Part shown: positions 5,769 to 12,559 of the stretch, in pieces | How the letters are laid out: each line of letters opens with the position of its first letter | How positions within the stretch are numbered: position 1 is the stretch's first letter | Assembly (NCBI GenBank): GCA_015657735.1 | Contig: SSSX01000617.1 | Span: 1 to 14,187, forward strand | From: Zoogloeaceae bacterium | Lineage (GTDB): Bacteria > Pseudomonadota > Gammaproteobacteria > Burkholderiales > Rhodocyclaceae | DNA: 14,187 nucleotides | Direction of reading: 5' to 3' | Translations under genes and position numbers: made by a program | The notes under the pieces: model-generated | Told to the model about the DNA's origin: nothing | The model's input: only the letters and a program-made list of their open reading frames with translations | Databases searched by the model: none

Positions 5769-6704
5769 TCAGCCGAAGCCGCCGCGCAGGCCGTCGCGCA
5801 GATGGGCCACGAAGAGCTGCACCGCCTTCGGCACATGCGCGCTGTAGGGGCGGATCGCGCACAGGCGGTCGCCGTAGGCGCTCACCGCCCGCCAGCCCGA
5901 TAGCAGCGGCACCAGGCGGCCGGTGGCGATCTCGCGGCGGGCGCTGAAATCCGGCAGCAGCGCCAGCCCGAGCCCGCCGAGCACCGCCTCGCGCAGCACC
6001 TCGCTGTTGTTGGCCGAAAAGCCGCCGCGGATGCCGACGCTGACCCGCGCACCGCCGCCCTCCGGCTCGAAGCCCCAGCTCGGCGTGCCTTCGGCGCGCA
6101 GGTAGGTCAGGCAGTCGTGGCCGGCCAGCTCCGCCGGATGCGCCGGACAGCCGCGACGGGCCAGGTAGTCGCGGCTGCCGACGAGGATCGAACGGGTTTC
6201 GCACAGCGTCCACGCCACATGGGTTTCCGGCACCGTCGCCACGTGGCGGATGGCCAGATCGAAGCCGTCCTGCACCAGCGAACTGAGCCGCTCGGACAGA
6301 TCCAGCTCGAGGCGCAGTTCGGGATAGGCGCGCAGGAAGCCGGGGATCAGCGGCGCGATGTGCTGGCGGCCGAGCGCCACCGCCACCGTGACCCGCAGCA
6401 GGCCGCGCGGCGTGTCGGCCAGATCGCGCACGCCGGCAAAGCTGCGTTCGATCTGCTCGAAGGCCCCGCGGGTCGACTCGACCAGCGACTGGCCGGCCTC
6501 GGTGAGGCGCACGCTGCGCGTCGTGCGGCGCACCAGCGGCACCCCGGCGGCGGCCTCGAGTTCGCCGATGCGCTGGCTCATGGCGGCCTTGCTGACCCCC
6601 AGCCGGCTCGCCGCGGCGGTGTAGCTGCCGGTGTCGGCGAGCACGCCGAGACAATGCACGTGGGTCCACAGCGCGTCGATTTGTTGTTTTTTCATCGATG
6701 CCAT
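5769..6704 (-). CDS. LysR-family transcriptional regulator
   Basis: A 311-residue LysR-type regulator, a normal length. The winged HTH occupies about 10-70, with the recognition region SYTAAASRLGVSKAAMSQRI followed by the typical LVRRTTRSVRLTEAGQ. The substrate-binding domain runs from about 95 to 300. The sequence resembles the subgroup whose domain opens with LRVTVAVALGRQHIAPLIPGFL. It is divergent from the EamA/AEC transporter pair with a 104-base gap, so control of those transporters is the likely job. The inducer cannot be read from sequence. ATG 6704 is taken as the start; an ATG three codons later (6695) is equally possible, and neither has a good ribosome site. The nested palindrome at 6705-6727 abuts the start, which would permit autorepression. 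Confidence 0.9.
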   Translation of the reverse strand: MASMKKQQIDALWTHVHCLGVLADTGSYTAAASRLGVSKAAMSQRIGELEAAAGVPLVRRTTRSVRLTEAGQSLVESTRGAFEQIERSFAGVRDLADTPRGLLRVTVAVALGRQHIAPLIPGFLRAYPELRLELDLSERLSSLVQDGFDLAIRHVATVPETHVAWTLCETRSILVGSRDYLARRGCPAHPAELAGHDCLTYLRAEGTPSWGFEPEGGGARVSVGIRGGFSANNSEVLREAVLGGLGLALLPDFSARREIATGRLVPLLSGWRAVSAYGDRLCAIRPYSAHVPKAVQLFVAHLRDGLRGGFG

Positions 6705-6727
6705 TGTTCACTATTCTGAACAGTGAA
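6705..6727. promoter_or_regulatory. Candidate LysR operator (nested palindromes)
   Basis: Two overlapping dyads occupy 23 bases: TGTTCA-N6-TGAACA (6705-6722) and TTCACT-N9-AGTGAA (6707-6727). Both contain the T-N11-A type spacing expected of LysR-family sites. The element lies between the LysR start and the divergent EamA gene, the normal place for a LysR operator. Confidence 0.55.
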
Positions 6728-6808
6728 ACCAGTCTTTGCACCTTCCCGGCAGCCGGGCGCGTCCGTACACTGCCTGGCCATGCCCGACCCTCCACCTGAG
6801 GAAGCCCC

Positions 6809-7747
6809 ATGCAACTGACTCCCCGCCTCATCCTGATGCTCGCCACGCCGCCCGCGATGTGGGCCACCAACGCCGTCGTCGGCCGCATGGCGATCGGCAG
6901 CATCGACCCGCTGTGGCTCAACGCGCTGCGCTGGATCGTCGCCTTCGCGCTGCTGCTGCCGCTCGGCTGGGCAGCGCTCGGCAGCCGCACCGCCCGCGCG
7001 CAGATCGCCGCCCGCTGGCCCTACCTGGCGATCCTCGGGATCATCGGCGTCGGCGCCTACAACGCGCTGCAGTACATGGCGCTGCGCACCAGCACGCCGC
7101 TCAACGTGACGCTGATCGCCTCCAGCTCGCCGGTGTGGGCGATGGTCGTCGGCGCGCTCGGCTACAAGGTCAGGCCGACGCGCCTGCAGGTGATCGGCGC
7201 GGTGCTGTCGCTGGCCGGCGTGGCGCTGGTGATGTCGCGCGGCAATCCGGCCGCGCTGGCCGACATCCGCTTCGTGCAGGGCGACCTGCTGATGTTGCTG
7301 GCGATCATCGGCTGGTCGCTGTACAGCTGGATGCTCGCCAAGCCGCCGGCGCACATGCAGGGCGCGGCCCGCCCGGACTGGAACTGGGCCCAGTTCCTGG
7401 TTGCGCAGAGCCTGTTCGGCGTCAGCGGCGCGGTGGCCGCGGCGGTGGTCGGCGACATGATCGCCCCATCGATGCCGACCCAGTGGTCGTGGCAACTGGT
7501 CGCCACGGTGCTGTTCATCGCCATCGGCCCGTCGATCATCGCCTACCGGCTGTGGGGGCTGGCGGTGGCCGAGGCGGGCCCGGCGATGGCGTCGATCTTC
7601 TACAACCTGACGCCGCTGTTCGCCGCCGTGCTGTCGGCGGTGGTGATCGGCGAAGCGCCGCAGATCTTCCACGGCGTCGCCTTCGCGCTGATCGTCGCCG
7701 GCATCCTGGTGTCGTCGCGCGCGTCGGCCGCCAGGGCGGCGAAGTAA
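6809..7747 (+). CDS. EamA-domain (DMT superfamily) membrane transporter
   Basis: A 312-residue inner-membrane protein with about ten hydrophobic segments arranged as two EamA repeats (roughly 8-140 and 165-305). The first repeat has ATNAVVGRMAIGSIDPLWLNALRW and YNALQYMALRTS; the second has the usual SIFYNLTPLFAAVLSAVVIGE. Family members export small metabolites such as amino acids and purines, and the substrate cannot be predicted here. ATG 6809 has a good ribosome site, GAGGAA, five bases upstream. It is the first gene of a two-gene operon divergent from the LysR regulator, and only three bases separate it from the next gene, so the two permeases are co-transcribed. Confidence 0.9.
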   Translation: MQLTPRLILMLATPPAMWATNAVVGRMAIGSIDPLWLNALRWIVAFALLLPLGWAALGSRTARAQIAARWPYLAILGIIGVGAYNALQYMALRTSTPLNVTLIASSSPVWAMVVGALGYKVRPTRLQVIGAVLSLAGVALVMSRGNPAALADIRFVQGDLLMLLAIIGWSLYSWMLAKPPAHMQGAARPDWNWAQFLVAQSLFGVSGAVAAAVVGDMIAPSMPTQWSWQLVATVLFIAIGPSIIAYRLWGLAVAEAGPAMASIFYNLTPLFAAVLSAVVIGEAPQIFHGVAFALIVAGILVSSRASAARAAK

Positions 7748-7750
7748 GCC

Positions 7751-8626
7751 ATGCTGCTGCGCATCGTCTCGATCCTGTTCCCGCTGTTCGCGATCACCGC
7801 GCTCGGCTATGCGGTCGGGCGCCGCCTCAAGCCCGACCTGTCGCACGCCAACCGGCTCAACATGGACGTCTTCGTGCCGGCGCTGATCTTTGCCGCGCTG
7901 GCCGGCAAGGACGTCCGCGTCGCCGACTACGTGCCGCTCACCCTGTCGATGCTGTTCATCATCGCCGGCTCGGGGCTGGTCGCCTGGCTGGTGGCGCGCC
8001 TGGCCGGCATCGCGCCGAAAACGCTGGTGCCGCCGATGATGTTCAACAACGTCGGCAACCTCGGTCTGCCGCTGGCTCTGCTGGCTTTCGGGCCGGACGC
8101 GCTGGCGCCGGCGGCGGTGATGCTGACGACCACCAACGTGGCCCACTTTTCCTTCGGCGCCTGGCTGCTCGACCACCGCACACGCCTCGTCACGCTGTGG
8201 CGCTCGCCGCTGATCCTCGCTGCCGCGGCCGGCATCGCCAGCGGCCTGGCCGGGGTCGAAGTGTGGCCCCCGCTGCTGACGGCGATCCGCATGGTCGGCG
8301 AAATGTCGATTCCGCTGATGCTGTTCGCGCTCGGCGCGCGCATCGCCACCACGCGCATCGCGGCCTTCGGCTTCGGCCTGTTCGGCGCGCTGCTGCGCCC
8401 GCTGGTGGGCATGCTGCTGGCCGCCGCGGTGCTGCGGGTGGTCGCCCTGCCGCCGCGGGAAGCGGCGCTGCTGCTGGTCTTCGGCGCGCTGCCGCCGGCG
8501 GTGCTGAACTACATGTTCGCCGAGCGCTATCACCAGGAACCCGACAAGGTCGCCTCGATGGTGCTGCTCGGCAACATCGCCGCGCTGCTGTTTCTGCCGG
8601 TCGCCCTCGCGCTGTCGCTGGACTGA
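7751..8626 (+). CDS. AEC-family permease (auxin efflux carrier-like, Mem_trans)
   Basis: A 291-residue integral membrane protein with about ten hydrophobic segments. It shows AEC features: an N-terminal LFPLFAITALGYAVGRR, NMDVFVPALIFAALAGKD, the central PPMMFNNVGNLGLPLALLAFG, and a C-terminal EAALLLVFGALPPAVLNYMFAERY. Bacterial relatives move organic acids such as malonate or malate, and many remain uncharacterised. It follows the EamA gene after three bases with no good ribosome site, which suggests translational coupling. The operon ends at the strong terminator 8653-8690. The pairing of two unrelated exporters under one LysR regulator suggests that both answer to the same metabolite, but this is inference. 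Confidence 0.88.
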   Translation: MLLRIVSILFPLFAITALGYAVGRRLKPDLSHANRLNMDVFVPALIFAALAGKDVRVADYVPLTLSMLFIIAGSGLVAWLVARLAGIAPKTLVPPMMFNNVGNLGLPLALLAFGPDALAPAAVMLTTTNVAHFSFGAWLLDHRTRLVTLWRSPLILAAAAGIASGLAGVEVWPPLLTAIRMVGEMSIPLMLFALGARIATTRIAAFGFGLFGALLRPLVGMLLAAAVLRVVALPPREAALLLVFGALPPAVLNYMFAERYHQEPDKVASMVLLGNIAALLFLPVALALSLD

Positions 8627-8652
8627 AAGCGGCGCGCCTCGCCGCCGGCAAT

Positions 8653-8690
8653 GAAAACGGCCCCGACGCACATCCGTCGGGGCCGTTTTC
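8653..8690. terminator. Strong bidirectional intrinsic terminator
   Basis: A perfect 16-base stem, GAAAACGGCCCCGACG / CGTCGGGGCCGTTTTC, with a 6-base loop (8669-8674) and T-runs on both strands. It lies between the AEC permease (+) and the convergent cytochrome gene (-) and would stop transcription from both sides. Confidence 0.93.
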
Positions 8691-8719
8691 GTTGTGCCCG
8701 GGCCGTCAGCCGGCCGCGC

Positions 8720-9100
8720 TCACTTCGGTGCCAGCGTCAGGATCCACTTGACCAGCTTCTTGGCGTCGGCTTCCTTGATCGCCACCTTGTTGGGCGGCAT
8801 CGCGAGGCCGCTGACCTGATCCTTCCAGTGGCTGCCGTAGGGGTTGGAGCCCTCCAGCACGACGCGGGTCAGGAAGGTATCGGCGCCCGGCTTGCCCTTG
8901 TACATCTTGGCCACGTCCTGCCAGGCCGGGCCGATCGGGGCCATGCCGTTGGGACCGGGCGCGCCGGATTCGATGCTGTGACAGGTCAGGCAGCCGCTCT
9001 TGCTGGCCAGGGCCTTCATGTCGTCGTCCACCGCCGCCGCGGCGGAACCGGCCACGACGGCCAGGCCGGCGAGCAGCATGGCGTTGCGTAAGGCTTTCAT
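8720..9100 (-). CDS. Class I c-type cytochrome (c-551/c-552-like)
   Basis: A 126-residue exported mono-haem cytochrome. Signal peptide about 1-23 (ending AAAAV), haem motif CLTCH at 37-41, and Met101 in LAMPPN as the likely axial ligand. It is related in layout to the small cytochrome at 2766-3080 but has about 20 extra residues after the haem motif (IESGAPGPNGMAPIGPAW) and in the SNPYGSHWKD loop. ATG 9100-9098 has a clear ribosome site, AAGGAG, on the minus strand. It lies 62 bases downstream of the sensor kinase on the same strand. A hairpin and T-run sit in that gap, so co-transcription may be partial. It presumably carries electrons in the periplasm; no partner enzyme is adjacent. Confidence 0.9.
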   Translation of the reverse strand: MKALRNAMLLAGLAVVAGSAAAAVDDDMKALASKSGCLTCHSIESGAPGPNGMAPIGPAWQDVAKMYKGKPGADTFLTRVVLEGSNPYGSHWKDQVSGLAMPPNKVAIKEADAKKLVKWILTLAPK

Positions 9101-9116
9101 CGTTCTTCTCCTTGAC

Positions 9117-9148
9117 AAAAAAGCTCCGGACCTGCCGCCACCGGCAGG
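9117..9148 (-). terminator. Weak terminator or attenuator between kinase and cytochrome genes
   Basis: Read on the minus strand, CCTGCCG-GTGG-CGGCAGG (9148-9131) forms a 7-base stem, and eight bases later comes a run of six T (9122-9117). The gap between stem and T-run is longer than ideal, so termination may be incomplete. It lies just after the sensor kinase stop and before the cytochrome ribosome site. Confidence 0.38.
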
Positions 9149-9162
9149 CCGCTTCGATCTCT

Positions 9163-10395
9163 TCAGGCCAGCGGCAGGCTCAGCCGAACCTGCAGGCCGC
9201 CACCGGGCGCATCGTCCAGCCAGCACCGGCCGCCGGCCATTTCGGCGCGCTCGCGCATGCCGGTCAGGCCGCCGCGGGCACGCATCGCCGCATCGGCGCC
9301 GCTGCCGATGCCATTGTCGCAAATCGTCAGTTCCACCGCCCGGCCGACCTGCCGCAGCGACATGCGCACGCGGCTCGCAATGCTGTGGCGCAGCACATTG
9401 GTGAGCGCCTCCTGGGCGGTGCGGTACAGCGCCAGCCCGGCCAGCGGCGGCAGCGCCGGCAGGCTGGCCGGGAATTCGGCGTCGACGCGGATCTGCGGCG
9501 CGCGGCTGCGCCACCCGGCGACCAGTTCGTCGAGCGCCTCGACCAGCCGCTGCTCGTCCAGCCCGCCGGGCCGCAGGCGGGCCAGCCGGTTGCGCACCAG
9601 CGTCAGCACGCGGCCGGACTCGTGGCGGATGTCGCGGGCGCTGGCCGCCAGCGCGTCCGGCACCGCGCGGCCGGCCTGCTTCTCGATGCAGGCGGCGGCG
9701 GCGCCGATGGCGGTGAGGGCCTGACCCAGTTCGTCGTGCAACTCCCGTGCCAGCTCGCGACGCTCGGCTTCCTGCAGTTCGAGCAGCTGCCGGGCTAGGG
9801 CCTGCTCGGCGGCACGCGCGGCCGACAGGTCGCCCGACAGACGTTCGATGGCCGCGGCGATGGTCGCAAATTCCTTCAGTTCGAAGCCCGGCAGCGCCGC
9901 GTCGCCCTCGCCGCGCCCGAGGCGCGCCAGCCCGCGCTCGAGTTCCCGCGCCGGCGCCAGCGCCCGGTGCGCCGCCAGCCAGGCCACGGCCGCCAGCGCC
10001 AGCGCCAGGATCAGCAGCGAACCCATGATCCGCACGCCGCCTTCGAGCACCTCGCGGATCTCGGCGCGCGCATCGGCGCGGATCACCAGCGTGCCGTCGC
10101 CAAGCGGAATGCGCCGCTCGTGAGCCGCCGTAACCGGATCGGAGTGCTCCAGACTGGAGCGCTCCACCGACAGCACAACGTGTCGCAACTGACCACTGCC
10201 GGCGAGCGTCCGCAGCGCCTCGGCGCCCTGCCCCGGCGTGCCGGCCGCCAGCACCACGTCGACCAGGCGCGATGCCGCGTCCATCTCGGCGGCCACATCC
10301 TCCCGCAGCGCCAGCCCGATCCACGCCGCCACCGCGGTCAGCAGCGCCAGCGCAAAGCCCAGCACGTATCCGAACAGCCTCCAGCGCAGATCCAC
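9163..10395 (-). CDS. Membrane sensor histidine kinase, NarX/UhpB class (HisKA_3)
   Basis: A 410-residue kinase. TM1 is about 7-30, then a periplasmic region of about 90 residues, TM2 at about 123-142, and a HAMP-like linker (about 143-191). The dimerisation/phospho-acceptor helix has ELHDELGQ with the phosphorylated His at 220. The ATP domain has the N-box around Asn333 (AQEALTNVLRHS), DNGIG at 360-364 and GGLTGMRERA at 375-384. This is the architecture of kinases that partner LuxR/NarL-type response regulators, but no response regulator gene is in the window. The periplasmic part vaguely recalls the LapD/MoxY-type sensor domain, which I cannot confirm. GTG 10395 is chosen because GGGGGGAAA sits just upstream and TM1 follows; the frame extends upstream only to a poor TTG at 10437. 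The cytochrome gene lies downstream. Confidence 0.87.
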   Translation of the reverse strand: MDLRWRLFGYVLGFALALLTAVAAWIGLALREDVAAEMDAASRLVDVVLAAGTPGQGAEALRTLAGSGQLRHVVLSVERSSLEHSDPVTAAHERRIPLGDGTLVIRADARAEIREVLEGGVRIMGSLLILALALAAVAWLAAHRALAPARELERGLARLGRGEGDAALPGFELKEFATIAAAIERLSGDLSAARAAEQALARQLLELQEAERRELARELHDELGQALTAIGAAAACIEKQAGRAVPDALAASARDIRHESGRVLTLVRNRLARLRPGGLDEQRLVEALDELVAGWRSRAPQIRVDAEFPASLPALPPLAGLALYRTAQEALTNVLRHSIASRVRMSLRQVGRAVELTICDNGIGSGADAAMRARGGLTGMRERAEMAGGRCWLDDAPGGGLQVRLSLPLA

Positions 10396-10466
10396 GGTTT
10401 CCCCCCGTTTGGTCAGGTTCTCGCCGTATTGTTGCAAGCCATGTGCCAGTTCGCCGAACGGCCGTC

Positions 10467-10496
10467 AAAAAAGAAAAAACGCCCCTCGCGGGGCGT
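10467..10496 (-). terminator. Intrinsic terminator of the secreted-protein gene
   Basis: Read on the minus strand, ACGCCCC-GCGA-GGGGCGT (10496-10479) is followed directly by a T-rich run (TTTTTTCTTTTTT). It lies 28 bases after the stop of the unknown secreted-protein gene and upstream of the sensor kinase, so the kinase must have its own promoter or depend on read-through. Confidence 0.88.
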
Positions 10497-10523
10497 CGTC
10501 GTGCGGCCGCGACTGCGCTGCGC

Positions 10524-11096
10524 TCAGGGCAGGCACAGCTGGCCGGTCACCGGCGCGAGCTGGCCGATGCTGTTGCCGAGCACATTGAGGTGGCCGCGGA
10601 CGTTGGCGTAGGCGCCCACGTGGTTGGTGTCGTCGATGACGATCTGTTCGAACACCGCCTTCGGCAGCGGGCTGGTAGCCGACGGCTGGATCACGATCAC
10701 GTCGGTGGTGTAGATCGTCGTGCGGTTGGCGCCGTGGCCGAGCGACACCGCGCTGCGCGCGGTCTGGATGATCTGGCGCGGCGCCGGGGTGGCGGTGGCC
10801 GTCGGGATCATCGCCGGGCTCAGCGTGGAGCCGGCGCCGGGGACGAGGCTGACCAGCGGCTCGACGGTGGTGCCGGCATACCCGGTCGCCACCGGGAGGC
10901 CCGCCAGCGACAGCTGGACGCTGAAACACTGGCCGGCCAGCTGAGTCCCCGCCGGCACCTGCGCGCCGATCTGGCAGGTCGCATCGACGGCCAGCTTGAC
11001 CGTGCCGACCACCGGCACACAGGCCGCTCCCGCCACGCCGGAGGCGACGGTCAGCAGCAGCGGAAGGACGAATTTCGGGGCGACGCGAACTTTCAT
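10524..11096 (-). CDS. Secreted protein of unknown function
   Basis: A 190-residue protein with a clear signal peptide (about 1-24, cleavage near VAGAA-CV). I do not recognise its family. The mature protein is rich in Val, Thr, Ala, Pro and Gly with few charged residues, which suggests a beta-rich periplasmic or surface protein. It has four cysteines: one at the mature N-terminus (CVPVVG), two in the first third (DATCQIG, GQCFSV) and one at the extreme C-terminus (QLCLP), so two disulfides are possible. The C-terminal third contains NHVGAYANVRGHLNVLGNSIG. The cysteine by the cleavage site is not in a good lipobox. ATG 11096 has GGAG about nine bases upstream. The gene is a single unit, ended by the terminator 10467-10496 and divergent from the efflux operon. 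Confidence 0.75.
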   Translation of the reverse strand: MKVRVAPKFVLPLLLTVASGVAGAACVPVVGTVKLAVDATCQIGAQVPAGTQLAGQCFSVQLSLAGLPVATGYAGTTVEPLVSLVPGAGSTLSPAMIPTATATPAPRQIIQTARSAVSLGHGANRTTIYTTDVIVIQPSATSPLPKAVFEQIVIDDTNHVGAYANVRGHLNVLGNSIGQLAPVTGQLCLP

Positions 11097-11305
11097 GAGC
11101 GGGTTCTCCGGGAGCGAATGAAGGAAAAGTGTAACGGAATATGGCGGACACCAGACACGTGCAGCATGCCAGAGACAACCGGCCGCCAGTCATGCCGGCG
11201 ACGTGATTTATTTGGCAATTTATCCGACATGGTGCACTTTGCCACGCCCGCCAGAAAGCCCATCGGCCCCAGCGTGGCCGGCACGCAGTCGCGCGGCTTG
11301 ATCGT

Positions 11306-11342
11306 GCGGCTTAAGACTGGCTTAAGCCGCAGCGGCGACAAT
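11306..11342 (+). promoter_or_regulatory. PmrA/QseB-type box (CTTAAG-N5-CTTAAG) with a candidate -10
   Basis: The 25 bases 11306-11330 form a perfect palindrome, GCGGCTTAAG-ACTGG-CTTAAGCCGC. Within it, CTTAAG occurs twice as direct repeats 11 bases apart (11310-11315 and 11321-11326), which is exactly the PmrA-type box (YTTAAK-N5-YTTAAK) bound by OmpR-family response regulators. Ten bases after it, GACAAT (11337-11342) could be a -10, giving a start near 11349 and a leader of about 23 bases to the adaptor gene. The match is clear in the sequence; the regulator's identity is unknown. Confidence 0.6.
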
Positions 11343-11371
11343 GGCGTTTTCGTTCCGTGCCGGAAGCGCCC

Positions 11372-12478
11372 ATGCCGCCCTCCCCCGCCCGCCCGTCCCA
11401 CCTCCGGCGCCTGCTGGCGACCCTCGTCCTGCTGGCCGGCGCCGCCCCGGCCGGCGCCGCCGACGATCCGGCCTTCGTCGCCGTGTCGGCGTCCCAGAGC
11501 CAGGCCCTCGGCATCGCCACCCGCCGCGTCGTCGGCGGCGGCCACGCCGCGGCGGCCGGCCTGCCGGCCACGGTCGGCATCCCCAACAGCCAGGTGCGGG
11601 TGATCGCCGCGCCGCTGGCCGGGGTCATCGAAAGCCTCGAGACGGCCCCCGGCCTGACCGTCAGGAAAGGCCAGTTGCTGGCCCGTCTGTCGAGCCCCCA
11701 GGCCCTCGAACTGCAGCGCGACCGCGTTCAGGCCGACGCCCAGGCGGCCCTCGCCCGCCAGACCCTGGCCCGCGACGAACAGCTGTTCCGCGAAGGCCTG
11801 ATCGCCGAATCGCGCCTGCAGGCCAGCCGCGCCGGCGCCGCCCAGAGCGCGGCCCAGGCCGCCGAGCGGCGTCAGGTGCTGGCCCTCGCCCAGCACAGCG
11901 GCGGGCAGACCTTGTCCCTCGTCGCCCCCATTGCGGGCAGCGTGCTGGAGCAGCATGTCAGCGTCGGCCAGCGCGTCGAGCAGTCGGCGCCGCTGTACCG
12001 CATCGCCCGCCTCGACCCGCTGTCGGTGGACATCCAGGCGCCGCTGGCGGTTGCCGCGCAGGCCCGGGTCGGCACGCCGCTGCGCATTCCGGCCACCGGC
12101 GCCAGCGGCGAGCTGATCGCGGTCGGCCGCGCCGTCGATCCGGCCACCCAGAGCGTGCTGCTGCGCGGCCTCGTCAGCCGCGGCGCCGACAGCCTGCGCC
12201 CGGGCCAGGCCACCGCCGTCGACCTCGACACCGGCAGCGGCGCGGCAACCTCGGCCGTGCAGGTGCCGGCCGCGGCGATCCTGCGCCAGAACGACAAGCT
12301 GTGGGTTTTCGTCGTCGCCAGCGACGGCAAGAGCAGCGGCTACCGCGCCACCCCGGTGAGCATCGCCGGCCGCCTCGGCGAAGCGACCCTGGTCAGCGGC
12401 CTGCCGGCCGACGCCACCGTCGTCACCGCCGGCGTCGCCGCGCTGAAAGCCAGCTGGCTGGGGATCGGCAAGGAGTAA
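11372..12478 (+). CDS. RND efflux periplasmic adaptor (membrane fusion protein, HlyD/CzcB-like)
   Basis: A 368-residue periplasmic adaptor that links an inner-membrane RND pump to an outer-membrane channel. Signal peptide is about 1-30 (ending GAA). A barrel-sandwich (lipoyl-like) half-motif, VIAAPLAGVIESLETAPGLTVRKGQLL, is at about 80-106. The alpha-hairpin is about 110-170 (rich in Ala, Gln, Arg), and the second lipoyl half is around 180-205 (LVAPIAGSVLEQHVSVGQRV). Beta-barrel and membrane-proximal parts follow (VPAAAILRQNDKLWVFV). It lacks the Met-rich or His-rich N-terminus found in some metal-binding adaptors. ATG 11372 is preferred because CGGAAG precedes it; a GTG five codons upstream is the alternative. 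The RND pump gene follows after 81 bases. A response-regulator-type box lies about 45 bases upstream of the start. Confidence 0.88.
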   Translation: MPPSPARPSHLRRLLATLVLLAGAAPAGAADDPAFVAVSASQSQALGIATRRVVGGGHAAAAGLPATVGIPNSQVRVIAAPLAGVIESLETAPGLTVRKGQLLARLSSPQALELQRDRVQADAQAALARQTLARDEQLFREGLIAESRLQASRAGAAQSAAQAAERRQVLALAQHSGGQTLSLVAPIAGSVLEQHVSVGQRVEQSAPLYRIARLDPLSVDIQAPLAVAAQARVGTPLRIPATGASGELIAVGRAVDPATQSVLLRGLVSRGADSLRPGQATAVDLDTGSGAATSAVQVPAAAILRQNDKLWVFVVASDGKSSGYRATPVSIAGRLGEATLVSGLPADATVVTAGVAALKASWLGIGKE

Positions 12479-12559
12479 GCGGGCCGCCGCGCCCCCATCC
12501 GCCCGCCCCCGACCCGCCACGACCAACCTTCACCGCCGCCCGTCCGGCTCGCCCACGCC
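12479..12559. other. C-rich, G-poor leader between adaptor and pump genes
   Basis: This 81-base gap has on its coding strand roughly three times as many C as G and hardly any T over about 60 bases (12487-12545), and no recognisable ribosome site before the pump's ATG. C-rich, G-poor, unstructured RNA is the kind of sequence to which Rho binds. No repeat or hairpin stands out. Confidence 0.4.

Noticed and set aside
6692..8671. Long minus-strand frame opposite the two transporter genes
   Set aside because: Composition (Arg, Gln, His repeats) is that of an antisense shadow; the plus strand has two well-formed membrane proteins.
9112..9117. Consensus TTGACA on the plus strand
   Set aside because: No -10 at suitable spacing and it would transcribe antisense to the kinase; it coincides with the T-run and ribosome-site region of the minus-strand genes.
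10396..10437. TTG start for the sensor kinase
   Set aside because: No ribosome site there; GTG at 10395 has a purine-rich site upstream and starts just before the first membrane helix.
8720..10468. Single 582-residue minus-strand frame joining kinase region and cytochrome (possible fusion protein)
   Set aside because: Across the kinase gene it is in another frame from the kinase and gives Arg/Gly-rich noise; the cytochrome has its own ribosome site and signal peptide.
11205..11225. AT-rich ATAAAT repeats resembling an FNR or other anaerobic-regulator site
   Set aside because: No TTGAT-N4-ATCAA pattern; the two ATAAAT copies are short direct repeats likely due to local AT richness.
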